Assembly: GCF_900604935.1 (NCBI RefSeq)
Contig: NZ_UWPC01000003.1
Coordinates: 124,001 to 188,000, forward strand
DNA: 64,000 nucleotides
Direction of reading: 5' to 3'
From: Vaginisenegalia massiliensis
Lineage (GTDB): Bacteria; Bacillota; Bacilli; Lactobacillales; Aerococcaceae
In this document: piece by piece, positions 1-7,434 of the stretch
Position numbering within the stretch: position 1 is the first letter of the stretch
How the letters are laid out: each line of letters begins with the position of its first letter
The notes under the pieces: generated by a model
What the model was told of the DNA's origin: nothing
Databases searched by the model: none
The model's input: only the letters and a program-made list of their open reading frames with translations
Made by a program: the position numbers and the translations under genes

Positions 1-1
1 C

Positions 2-1237
2 AAACAATCCAAAGCTGAAAAATTAGGCTTCACCAAGCAAGCCCCTTCGATTCGCGATATCTTACAGGCTGTCAAGGATAAGAAGATGACCTTCGCCATG
101 ACGAGTGCGACCCAATCTAACTCCGGTGCGAGTGCTTATTTATCTTTCTTAACGGCCTTGAGTGGTCAAAAAGTTTTGACTCCTACGATCTTGGCTGATA
201 GTACTATTCAAAAGGATATTCAAAGTTTACTTGCGGGCGTCAACCGTACTTCGGGATCATCTAACTGGTTAGTGGATTTGTTTCTTAAAGGTGACTACGA
301 TGCTATGGTTAACTATGAAACCCTGATTATTCAAACTAATCATGAGTTGAAAAAAGCAGGCAAGGAACCTTTATACATGGTTTATCCTAAAGAAGGCATT
401 GTCATGAGTGACTCACCTTTAGCCTATGTGGACCATCAAAAAGAAAAAAAAGAGAAGGCCTTCTTGGCCTTCCAAAAATATTTATTAGCCGATCGGGCCC
501 AAGATGCCATCGAGAAGACGGGACGTCGCAGTGTGTATAACACCGTTCGTCCGGCTAATAAATCAGCTTTCCCAAAGGAATGGGGCTTAGATACCGATCG
601 GGTCTTGAATACCATGCGCTTACCAGAGGCTAAGACCATTGAACAAGCTCTTGGCTTATACCAAACTTCATTCAAAAAGCCAGCTTTAACTTATTATGTC
701 TTAGACTATTCAGGCTCAATGGCCGGAGAACCGGTTGATCAACTGACAAATGCCTTGTCTTACGTAATGTTGCCTGATAAAGCTAAACAATATTTACTAC
801 AAGGGCATCCCCAAGACATTACCCGAACTTATGCTTTCAACAGTGAAGTGGAAACGATGCCTCAGGCCAAAGGAAATGGGCAAGAAATGGTTGATCTTTA
901 TGAAAAGGTCAAAGAGAAAGAACCTACTGGCGGAACGGCGATGAATACGGCCTTACTGGAAGTCTTTAAACAGATTCAGCAAGACCAAGCCTTGTTTGCG
1001 ACTCATACACCGATGATTGTCATTCTGTCAGATGGCCGCGCTAATGACTATGACCAAGAAGAGGCGGTAGCAAAAGAATACCAGGCTATGAATTTGGACG
1101 TTCCGATTTTTTCAATTCAATTTGGTGATGCGGATGAAACCTATATCAAGCATTTAGCCGAGTTAAGTAATGGGCGTGTCTTTGATGGGCGGAAGGATTT
1201 AGTCGGAGCCTTCAAATCTGTGAAAGGATATAATTAA
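2..1237 (+). CDS. Solute-binding / von Willebrand A hybrid protein, 5' end outside window
   Basis: The reading frame is open to the left edge, so the N-terminus is missing. The C-terminal half is a VWA domain with a complete MIDAS metal site: DYSGSMAG (DxSxS) near residue 208 counted from the first ATG at 86, GGTAMNT, then LSDGRAND. The upstream part (SIRDIL, SATQSNSGASAY) looks like a type 2 periplasmic solute-binding fold, as in the VWA proteins annotated as extracellular solute-binding proteins. It probably binds a ligand or protein partner at the cell surface. It lies 1 base from the XpaC-like gene, in a three-gene operon. The natural ligand is unknown. Confidence 0.7.
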   Translation, partial: KQSKAEKLGFTKQAPSIRDILQAVKDKKMTFAMTSATQSNSGASAYLSFLTALSGQKVLTPTILADSTIQKDIQSLLAGVNRTSGSSNWLVDLFLKGDYDAMVNYETLIIQTNHELKKAGKEPLYMVYPKEGIVMSDSPLAYVDHQKEKKEKAFLAFQKYLLADRAQDAIEKTGRRSVYNTVRPANKSAFPKEWGLDTDRVLNTMRLPEAKTIEQALGLYQTSFKKPALTYYVLDYSGSMAGEPVDQLTNALSYVMLPDKAKQYLLQGHPQDITRTYAFNSEVETMPQAKGNGQEMVDLYEKVKEKEPTGGTAMNTALLEVFKQIQQDQALFATHTPMIVILSDGRANDYDQEEAVAKEYQAMNLDVPIFSIQFGDADETYIKHLAELSNGRVFDGRKDLVGAFKSVKGYN

Positions 1238-1238
1238 T

Positions 1239-1871
1239 ATGTCAGCTACTAAACGCATGATAATTGCTATAGGAGTAAGTTTAACTAGTTTTTTATTGGG
1301 CCTATTAGTTTTAAAATGGCCGATCTGGCTAGTGATGCCTGTGGCTTTGGGCTTTTATTTCGGCCTATCCTATATTTTAACCCCACAATTTAAAGTAGCC
1401 GATGTAATGGCAGAACATACGGCTTTAAATGAAGAACTTAATCAGCTGTATCTAGATAGCCGTCAACGCTTAGAGCAAATAGCCACTTATCAAACGGCGA
1501 TTGAACACGAGGCCATTCGTCAGCAGATCGAACAGATTCATGCAGTCGGCCAAGATATTTTGACCCATTTGAGTAGCCATTTACAAGATTTATCTAGCAG
1601 TCGGCATTTTCTTGAATATTATTTGCCTAAGACTTTGTCCGTACTGGATAACTATAATAAGTTAGAAGATATTCATTTGTCGGCGGATAAAATGGTGAAA
1701 GTTAATGATCGCACTCAACGTTCGTTAACGTTGTTATCGCAGATTTATCAACAGCAACGAGATGATTATTATCAAAATACGGTTTCACAGCTAGAAGTAA
1801 CGAATGAATTGTTAGAAAAAACCGTTACTTTTGGCCGTGACATGATTCAACAAGAGGATTCCACTAAATAA
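1239..1871 (+). CDS. XpaC-like membrane coiled-coil protein
   Basis: This 210 aa protein has two adjacent hydrophobic segments (about residues 8-26 and 29-47) followed by a long helical, coiled-coil tail rich in Gln, Glu and Leu. The layout matches the XpaC family (5-bromo-4-chloroindolyl phosphate hydrolysis proteins), which often neighbours TelA-type toxic-anion-resistance genes; a telA gene could lie upstream of the window. It starts one base after the VWA stop, so the two are probably co-translated. The family's biochemical role is not settled. Confidence 0.6.
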   Translation: MSATKRMIIAIGVSLTSFLLGLLVLKWPIWLVMPVALGFYFGLSYILTPQFKVADVMAEHTALNEELNQLYLDSRQRLEQIATYQTAIEHEAIRQQIEQIHAVGQDILTHLSSHLQDLSSSRHFLEYYLPKTLSVLDNYNKLEDIHLSADKMVKVNDRTQRSLTLLSQIYQQQRDDYYQNTVSQLEVTNELLEKTVTFGRDMIQQEDSTK

Positions 1872-1888
1872 GAAAGTAGGGGCATTGC

Positions 1889-2956
1889 ATGAAGAAAAAT
1901 ACTCAATTAATTGGCGCGCTAATCTTAGTCGTGACCATGATGGCGATTGCAGGCTTTCTCTTCTTTCAACAGGGTCAGCCTAAACAAGTCGAATTAAGAG
2001 GGCTCGTGGGTGGCGAGAAGATTCCTTGGTTAGAAAACACGGAAGTCCAAAAAATTGCCAAGAAAAAATATGGGGTGACTTATGATATTCGTAAGGAAGG
2101 GTCAATTGAAATGGTTCAACCCGGCGTCTATCAAGACTATGATTATCTCTTCCCATCCAGTCAGTTTCCAGCCGATTTATTCAAAGCCAATGGTGGGCAG
2201 GCTAAGGTAGACGAAATTATACTAAACACGCCTATTGTTCTTTTCTCTCGTAAACCCGTCGTTGAAGCCTTAACGAAAGCGGGTTACGTCAGCCAAAAAG
2301 ATGGTGTTCATTATGTCGATATGAAGAAACTTGCCTTAGCCATCAAAGAAGGCAAATCATGGCAGTCAATCGGCTTAGGCCAATTATATGGTGACATCTT
2401 AGTCGATACGACCGATCCGAATGCCTCTAACTCAGGTAATATGTTCTTGGGTCTTTTAGCTAACTCACTTAATGATAACAAGCCGGTGACCGCTGAGAAT
2501 TTAGAAGCTATTAAGGATGATGTGAAACAAATTTATGGCAAATTAGGTTATAGCCAGACGTCGTCAGCCGATTTATTTAATCAGTTCTTACAACAAGGGA
2601 TGGGTGCTTTTCCTTTAATTGCAGCCTACGAGAGTCAATTGCTTGAATTTTCAATTAGTAAACCAGACGTTTACAATCAAATTAAAGATGACATTGTCAT
2701 CTTGTATCCGACGCCGACCGTTTGGTCTAGCCATGTCTTCATCGGTTTGAATGATGATAGTCGTCAGTTCCAGAAGGCACTTCTGGATCCAGAGGTGCAA
2801 AAAATCGCTTGGGAACAACACGGTTTTCGAACCGTGGTAGCGGGAACCAATGATATTAAACATTTCAAGGTAAATGGGGTAGCTAAGGAAGTGACTCAGA
2901 TTATGCCGTTGCCTAATCCTAAAGTCATGCAAGAATTGATGAAGTTGATTCAATAA
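1889..2956 (+). CDS. Membrane-anchored extracellular solute-binding-like protein
   Basis: This 355 aa protein has one N-terminal hydrophobic segment (about residues 8-26) and no lipobox cysteine, so it looks anchored by a signal-anchor helix. The remainder resembles a type 2 solute-binding fold (LRGLVGGEK, a TDPNASNSGN ligand-loop-like stretch, FPLIAAYESQ). It is the third gene of the VWA/XpaC operon, after a 17 bp gap with an AGTAGGGG-like ribosome site. No permease or ATPase accompanies it in the window, so a structural or sensing role is as likely as transport. Confidence 0.55.
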   Translation: MKKNTQLIGALILVVTMMAIAGFLFFQQGQPKQVELRGLVGGEKIPWLENTEVQKIAKKKYGVTYDIRKEGSIEMVQPGVYQDYDYLFPSSQFPADLFKANGGQAKVDEIILNTPIVLFSRKPVVEALTKAGYVSQKDGVHYVDMKKLALAIKEGKSWQSIGLGQLYGDILVDTTDPNASNSGNMFLGLLANSLNDNKPVTAENLEAIKDDVKQIYGKLGYSQTSSADLFNQFLQQGMGAFPLIAAYESQLLEFSISKPDVYNQIKDDIVILYPTPTVWSSHVFIGLNDDSRQFQKALLDPEVQKIAWEQHGFRTVVAGTNDIKHFKVNGVAKEVTQIMPLPNPKVMQELMKLIQ

Positions 2957-3068
2957 AAAATAAATAGGTTTTCTAGCCCTTATCAGCTAGCCCAATTAAG
3001 CAAGGGACCGTCCTTCATCCTAAACGGATTACGGACGCAAGCGCCTAGGCTATCCCAATATGAAAAAA
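2957..3068. other. Intergenic stretch with short inverted repeats
   Basis: This spacer lies between the VWA operon and its terminator. It holds small self-complementary pieces (GTCC...GGAC around 3010-3036, GCCTAGGC near 3046). I see no open frame with a ribosome site. It may simply be a structured 3' untranslated region. Confidence 0.25.
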
Positions 3069-3119
3069 GCCTTCGTTCCAAGATCAAGCTAGACCTTGAG
3101 AACGGAGGCTATATTTTTT
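3069..3119. terminator. Bidirectional terminator between convergent genes
   Basis: A long imperfect hairpin pairs GCCTTCGTTC with GAACGGAGGC, with CAAGATC/GACCTTG inside. It is followed by TATATTTTTT on the plus strand and by TTTTTTCA on the minus strand. It can end both the VWA operon and the GNAT gene. Confidence 0.85.
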
Positions 3120-3132
3120 GAAAGAGTCTCAC

Positions 3133-3567
3133 TTACTTTAAATCTTTATAAACGCTTTGACAGGGTTGGTCGTCTTCATAATAAGGGATGCCGATTTTTT
3201 GATAGTGGTTTTTTAGATAGAAGGGTAAAGCATCTATTTCCGAATGGATCAGAACTTTTTGGTAGCCTTGACTTTGAGCCGTTTCTTCAAGAGCTTGAAG
3301 AATTTGACTAGCCAGGCCACGACCTCGATAAGCGGATAGAGTAGCTACTCGGGTAATGCGGACTGTTTTTGCGTCTTCATCCAATAGACGAGCGGTGGCA
3401 ACTGGAACTTTGCCATCAAACATAACGGCATAACAGGTTTCGGGGATATCGTTGTCGTCGAATTCGTCATCAGGAGCAATGACTCCATCAATGACAAAAA
3501 CTTGATAACGGATGTAGCTTGCAGCTGCTCTTAAATACGCTTGAGTGCCAATTTTTAATTCCATCAT
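3133..3567 (-). CDS. GNAT-family N-acetyltransferase
   Basis: This 144 aa protein is a single GNAT domain. The acetyl-CoA-binding motif A is visible as RVATLSAYRGRGLASQIL (Q/RxxGxG/A type), with a preceding strand AVMFDGKVPVATARLL and a late IHSEIDALPFY strand typical of ElaA-like members. It acetylates an unknown amine. The start is supported by AAAGGAG 6-7 bases upstream on the minus strand. It is convergent with the VWA operon and divergent from pyrF. Confidence 0.8.
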   Translation of the reverse strand: MMELKIGTQAYLRAAASYIRYQVFVIDGVIAPDDEFDDNDIPETCYAVMFDGKVPVATARLLDEDAKTVRITRVATLSAYRGRGLASQILQALEETAQSQGYQKVLIHSEIDALPFYLKNHYQKIGIPYYEDDQPCQSVYKDLK

Positions 3568-3591
3568 GAAACTCCTTTGTTGAATTATGGG

Positions 3592-3620
3592 TTGACTTTA
3601 CTCTAGTTTATCATTATAAT
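3592..3620 (+). promoter_or_regulatory. pyr operon promoter
   Basis: TTGACT (-35) and TATAAT (-10) are separated by exactly 17 bases. This near-consensus sigma-A promoter would start transcription about 20 bases before the attenuator hairpin. Confidence 0.8.
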
Positions 3621-3648
3621 CCTTATGATTACAGGGTTATCTTTAAAT

Positions 3649-3774
3649 GTGTCCGAGAGACACGAAAGTAGCAGAATAATAAGATAGTAGGTTCATTTCC
3701 TAAGGGGGATGGTATCTACACTCATATACACTGAAACTTTCCCAGCTCGACACATGGTGTTGAGCTGTTTTTTT
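3649..3774 (+). promoter_or_regulatory. PyrR-type transcription attenuator upstream of pyrF
   Basis: Three mutually exclusive structures are visible. (1) GTGTC-CGAGA-GACAC (3649-3663) is an anti-antiterminator; its loop CGAGA fits the PyrR-loop pattern NGNGA as I recall it. (2) GTGTCCGAG can instead pair with CTCGACAC (3746-3753), and GAAAGT (3664-3669) with ACTTTC (3735-3740), forming an antiterminator. (3) AGCTCGACAC (3744-3753) pairs with GTGTTGAGCT (3757-3766), followed by seven T residues, as a terminator. UMP-bound PyrR would favour termination. The architecture is seen directly; the ligand and protein are inferred from family knowledge and from the genes it controls. Confidence 0.75.
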
Positions 3775-3803
3775 GTGCCCAAAGCAAGACAAGGAGTGAC
3801 AAA

Positions 3804-4556
3804 ATGAAGAAAGAATTGCCGATTATTGCCTTAGACTTTGAGGATGCCTATGAAGCCATGGCTTTCGTTAAGAAGTTTGAATATCAACAATTGAATTTGA
3901 AGATTGGGATGGAATTATACTATGCCTCTGGTCCTCAAATTATCCAAGATTTGACCGAAATGGGACACGAGATTTTCCTTGACCTTAAGTTATACGATAT
4001 TCCTAATACGGTGGAGCGGTCAATGATGGCCCTAGCCAAAAAAGGAGTATCGATGATCAATGTTCACGCCATCGGTGGTAAACATATGATGGAAGCAGCC
4101 ATGAATGGCTTGGTTCGCGGAACGCGCCTAGGTGCTAAAACACCTCTATTAATCGCCGTGACCCAATTAACGTCTACGACACCAGAAATGTTAGAACGAG
4201 ATCAATTATCCCGAGTGGGCATGCAAGAGAATATTCTTCACTTGGCTAACCTAACTCAGGAAGCTGGCTTGAACGGGGTAGTTTGTTCGCCGCTTGAAGC
4301 AGGCTTAATCAAAGAACATGTTGGCGACAACTTTTTAACCGTTACGCCAGGGATTCGCTTGCAACAAGGGAATGTTCGTAAAGATGATCAAAAGCGGATT
4401 GCCACACCGTTTAATGCGGCTGAATTAGGATCAGATTATATTGTTGTGGGTCGACCTATTACCCGGGCAGAAAATCCTGTTGCCACTTATGAAAGTATTT
4501 TAGCTGATTGGCAAGCTGGTCGTCTTAAGAAGAATACAGAAGGGAAGTTAGGCTAA
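3804..4556 (+). CDS. pyrF: Orotidine 5'-phosphate decarboxylase
   Basis: This enzyme converts OMP to UMP, the last step of de novo pyrimidine synthesis. The 250 aa sequence carries the catalytic Asp-Lys-Asp cluster as DLKLYDIPNT (D60, K62, D65). It also has the TPGIR phosphate-binding strand and the final VVGRPIT loop. Length is slightly above the usual 230-240 aa because of a short C-terminal extension. A good AGGAG site lies about 8 bases upstream. It is followed after 2 bases by pyrE, so the pair is an operon controlled by the leader attenuator. Confidence 0.96.
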   Translation: MKKELPIIALDFEDAYEAMAFVKKFEYQQLNLKIGMELYYASGPQIIQDLTEMGHEIFLDLKLYDIPNTVERSMMALAKKGVSMINVHAIGGKHMMEAAMNGLVRGTRLGAKTPLLIAVTQLTSTTPEMLERDQLSRVGMQENILHLANLTQEAGLNGVVCSPLEAGLIKEHVGDNFLTVTPGIRLQQGNVRKDDQKRIATPFNAAELGSDYIVVGRPITRAENPVATYESILADWQAGRLKKNTEGKLG

Positions 4557-4558
4557 CT

Positions 4559-5197
4559 ATGGAAAACTTATCTCAAGAAATTGCCAAAACATTATTAGAA
4601 ATCAATGCGGTGTGTTTAAGCCCCGAAGAGCCTTTTACTTGGACGAGTGGCTTACGAACACCTATTTATTGTGATAATCGTTTAATTATGAGTCATCCTC
4701 AAGCTCGTAAAGTAGTGGAAGCGGGCTTTGTCCAAGTTATTAAGGAACGCTTTGCTGAGGTAGATGTTGTGGCAGGTACGGCTACGGCAGGTATTCCTCA
4801 CGCAGCGTTCATCGCTCAATTGCTTGATTTACCAATGATTTATGTGCGTTCAAGTGCTAAAGAGCATGGTCGCCAAAATCAAATCGAAGGCCAGTTGATC
4901 CCTGGTCAACGAGTGCTCATGGTCGAAGACTTAATCTCGACGGGTAAGAGTGTGATTCATGCAGCCCATGCTGTTCAAGAAGCTCACGGCAAAGTGATTG
5001 GTTGTGTGGCTGTATTTAACTACTTACTACAAAGTGGTAAAGATGCTTTTGCTCAAGAAGACTTTCCGTTAGTGACCTTAACGAATTATACAGAATTAGT
5101 GAAATTAGCCGTTCAACGCCCTGAATTAGCTGCTTATGAAGACAAATTGACTCAATGGTACTTAGATCCGATTGCTTGGTCACAGGCTCACGCTTAA
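4559..5197 (+). CDS. pyrE: Orotate phosphoribosyltransferase
   Basis: This enzyme joins orotate and PRPP to give OMP, the step before PyrF. The 212 aa protein contains the PRPP-binding loop VLMVEDLISTGKS near residues 120-132 and a flexible-loop region AKEHGRQNQIEG. It starts 2 bases after the pyrF stop. Having only pyrF and pyrE here, followed by a transporter, fits a salvage route from external orotate, although the remaining pyr genes may lie elsewhere. Confidence 0.96.
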   Translation: MENLSQEIAKTLLEINAVCLSPEEPFTWTSGLRTPIYCDNRLIMSHPQARKVVEAGFVQVIKERFAEVDVVAGTATAGIPHAAFIAQLLDLPMIYVRSSAKEHGRQNQIEGQLIPGQRVLMVEDLISTGKSVIHAAHAVQEAHGKVIGCVAVFNYLLQSGKDAFAQEDFPLVTLTNYTELVKLAVQRPELAAYEDKLTQWYLDPIAWSQAHA

Positions 5198-5222
5198 TCG
5201 TTTATGTTCACTATTTAATAAC

Positions 5223-5239
5223 GTTTACCGAGAGTAAAC
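5223..5239 (+). promoter_or_regulatory. Second PyrR-like hairpin before the MFS gene
   Basis: GTTTAC-CGAGA-GTAAAC is a perfect 6-bp stem with the same CGAGA loop, and the same CCGAGAG core, as the pyrF leader hairpin. It ends about 6 bases before the AAGGAG ribosome site of the downstream gene. It could let PyrR control translation of the transporter; this is an inference from loop identity. Confidence 0.5.
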
Positions 5240-5260
5240 ATTAAAAAGGAGATAATAATA

Positions 5261-6535
5261 ATGAAAGACTTATCAAAAAATACTCAACGTGCCTTAATTG
5301 CAGCGATTGTCGCTTCTGGGACCGATGATTTAAATGTCATGTTCCTTGCTTTCTCTATGTCATCGATTATTGCTCAATTGGGCATATCAGCGACCCAAGG
5401 GGGCTGGATTGCGACCATTACTAACTTTGGGATGCTAGCAGGGGGCCTATTATTTGGTGTCTTGGCCGATCGTTATAATAAATTCAAAGTCTTTAAATGG
5501 ACGATCATCATTTTCTCGGTGGCTACTGGATTAATTTTCTTCACTAAAGATATTCATTACCTTTATTTGATGCGGTTTATTGCGGGTGTCGGTGTCGGTG
5601 GTGAATATGGGGTGGCCATTGCCATTATGGCTGGAATCGTTCCAGCAGAGAAGATGGGGCGCATCTCTTCCTTAAATGGGATTGCCGGGCAAATTGGATC
5701 TATCTCATCGGCTATGTTAGCTGGTTTAATTGCACCTATGTTTGGTTGGCGTGGTCTTTTCTTGTTTGGTCTGGCTCCTTTAGTCTTAGTGGCTTGGATG
5801 GTTATGACGATAGATGATCATGCTATTTTTGATCGCTTTGCTACTCAACAAAAAGAGACCAAAGAGAAAGCACGGATTGGTTTATTATTTGCGACTCCAG
5901 CCTTAGCGGCTCAAACAGGAGCCCTAATGGTGATGACCACAGTTCAAATTGCTGGCTATTTCGGTATGATGAACTGGTTACCAACAATTATGGAGAAAAG
6001 TATTGGTATCTCTGTTAAATCATCTTCACAGTGGATGGTGGCAACCATTGTGGGTATGTGTATCGGGATGCTTGTCTTTGGCCAATTATTAGATAAATTT
6101 GGTCCGCGTTTGGTTTACGGTATTTTCTTAGTAGCTTCTGCACTCGCAGTCTATCTATTCTCCTTTGCTCATACAGCCACAGCTATGTTAATCGGTGGTG
6201 CTTTGGTTGGCTTCTTCGTCAATGGGATGTTTGCTGGCTACGGAGCTATGATTACTCGCCTTTATCCGGGTCACATTCGCTCGATTGCTAACAATACGAT
6301 TTTAAATGTCGGCCGAGCTATTGGTGGCTTCTCATCAGTTATCATTGGGATGATTCTCGATCGCTCAAATACGACGATGGTTATGCTTTTCTTAGCAAGT
6401 TTATACTTAATTAGTTTAGCCGCTATGCTGACCATCAAACAATTGAAGTGGTCGACTTATAGCCAATTAGGCCAGCCTGTTCCCGCAAGTCTAGTTGATG
6501 AAGTGACCAATGACCTCGATCCTCGTCTTGCGTAA
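5261..6535 (+). CDS. MFS transporter, possibly for a pyrimidine precursor
   Basis: This 424 aa protein has about twelve hydrophobic segments and the MFS signature after helix 2 (GVLADRYNKFKVF, GxxxDRxxRR-like). The motif RFIAGVGVGGEYGVAIA resembles the aromatic-acid / sugar-acid MFS branch. The substrate cannot be read from the sequence. Its place in the pyrFE operon, 63 bases after pyrE and with a PyrR-like hairpin beside its ribosome site, suggests orotate or another pyrimidine precursor. An alternative is an unrelated organic-acid carrier that happens to follow pyrE. Confidence 0.75.
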   Translation: MKDLSKNTQRALIAAIVASGTDDLNVMFLAFSMSSIIAQLGISATQGGWIATITNFGMLAGGLLFGVLADRYNKFKVFKWTIIIFSVATGLIFFTKDIHYLYLMRFIAGVGVGGEYGVAIAIMAGIVPAEKMGRISSLNGIAGQIGSISSAMLAGLIAPMFGWRGLFLFGLAPLVLVAWMVMTIDDHAIFDRFATQQKETKEKARIGLLFATPALAAQTGALMVMTTVQIAGYFGMMNWLPTIMEKSIGISVKSSSQWMVATIVGMCIGMLVFGQLLDKFGPRLVYGIFLVASALAVYLFSFAHTATAMLIGGALVGFFVNGMFAGYGAMITRLYPGHIRSIANNTILNVGRAIGGFSSVIIGMILDRSNTTMVMLFLASLYLISLAAMLTIKQLKWSTYSQLGQPVPASLVDEVTNDLDPRLA

Positions 6536-6548
6536 TTTAATAAGAAGA

Positions 6549-6588
6549 AATCCCCATCTCACTTTTAAGCGAGATGGGGATTATTTTT
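6549..6588 (+). terminator. Terminator of the pyr-MFS operon
   Basis: TCCCCATCTC pairs perfectly with GAGATGGGGA across a 10-base loop, and TTATTTTTG follows. It also sits just past the stop of the convergent LRAT-like gene. Confidence 0.85.
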
Positions 6589-6590
6589 GT

Positions 6591-7247
6591 TTAGTTTGAA
6601 GAAAGCATGTCATCAGGTACGAAATCATCAGTGTCGCCTTGTCGGCACCAGATGACGAAATGTTCACAGTTTTGATAGAGCAGATTATAGTCAGTTTCAT
6701 TAAGCTGACTTTTGGCCCGTTGAATGGCTTCTTTGATGGAATAAGTCAGCGGGCTCTGATCATTATTTAGACGTTTAATGGGTAAGCCCATGGAAAACTC
6801 TTGTAAATTGGATTGAATGATTTTATAAGAATCTGGCGTTATTGAGAAATGAATGACTTGATTATGACCAATATAGATTCCATGGTGAGTAAAAAAGCCA
6901 AAGGAAACAAACAAATGATCAGCTGGCTTGGGCCAACGAACATCCTGACCATTAATGAAAGGGTTCCGCAAAGTCACGCCTAGATTATTGAGTTTGGCCT
7001 GAGCATCTTCATCTAGGTCGGCAAATTTAAGTGGGGGTGGATCTGTGAAGTCGGATAATTCGAGTAGCAATTCATTGGCTTTCTTTAAATAGGGACTACG
7101 ATAAGGAAAAGGATTTAATTGGGAAAAGGTTTCGCTAAAGGATAAGAAGCGATGGTCTTTTCGCAGACGGTCCCAAGTATCGTGTCGTAATTTATTTAGA
7201 TGAACCACATAATGAATCGCCTGTTTAAATAAATCTTGTTTTAACAT
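6591..7247 (-). CDS. LRAT-like (NlpC/P60 superfamily) hydrolase or acyltransferase
   Basis: This 218 aa protein contains the LRAT / NC-domain pattern: FFTHHGIYIGHNQVIHFS (catalytic His region, near residue 115) and, about 75 residues later, YQNCEHFVIWC with the NCEHF nucleophile motif. Family members are thiol acyltransferases or lipases that act on phospholipid acyl chains; bacterial ones are poorly characterised. I prefer ATG at 7247, because the upstream GTG at 7256 overlaps the AAGGAG ribosome site. It is divergent from the HEPN gene and convergent with the pyr operon. No signal peptide is seen. Confidence 0.7.
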   Translation of the reverse strand: MLKQDLFKQAIHYVVHLNKLRHDTWDRLRKDHRFLSFSETFSQLNPFPYRSPYLKKANELLLELSDFTDPPPLKFADLDEDAQAKLNNLGVTLRNPFINGQDVRWPKPADHLFVSFGFFTHHGIYIGHNQVIHFSITPDSYKIIQSNLQEFSMGLPIKRLNNDQSPLTYSIKEAIQRAKSQLNETDYNLLYQNCEHFVIWCRQGDTDDFVPDDMLSSN

Positions 7248-7394
7248 AGCGATCACTCCTTAACAATTCCTTAGCTCTATTTTGACGCTCTTAAGCTTAA
7301 AAAGCTAGTAAAAAGTGAGTGAGGTGAATATTTTCTTCCTATTAACATTCTGTCTTCCCTAAAGGTCAGGATAGGACTTTAGCTAGACTTATGT

Positions 7395-7400
7395 TAGAAT
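7395..7400 (+). promoter_or_regulatory. Extended -10 element before the HEPN gene
   Basis: TGTTAGAAT is an extended -10 box (TGn-TAGAAT) 35 bases before the GTG start. I see no good -35 at the usual distance, as is common for extended -10 promoters. Confidence 0.45.
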
Positions 7401-7434
7401 AAAAAAGAGATTATATTTAAAGAGGTGACGGGCA

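Noticed and set aside
3649-3774. T-box or other riboswitch upstream of pyrF
   Set aside because: GGGGGATGGTATC looks faintly like a T-box sequence, but there is no specifier stem, the leader is too short, and the three-way hairpin competition with an NGNGA loop fits a PyrR attenuator better.
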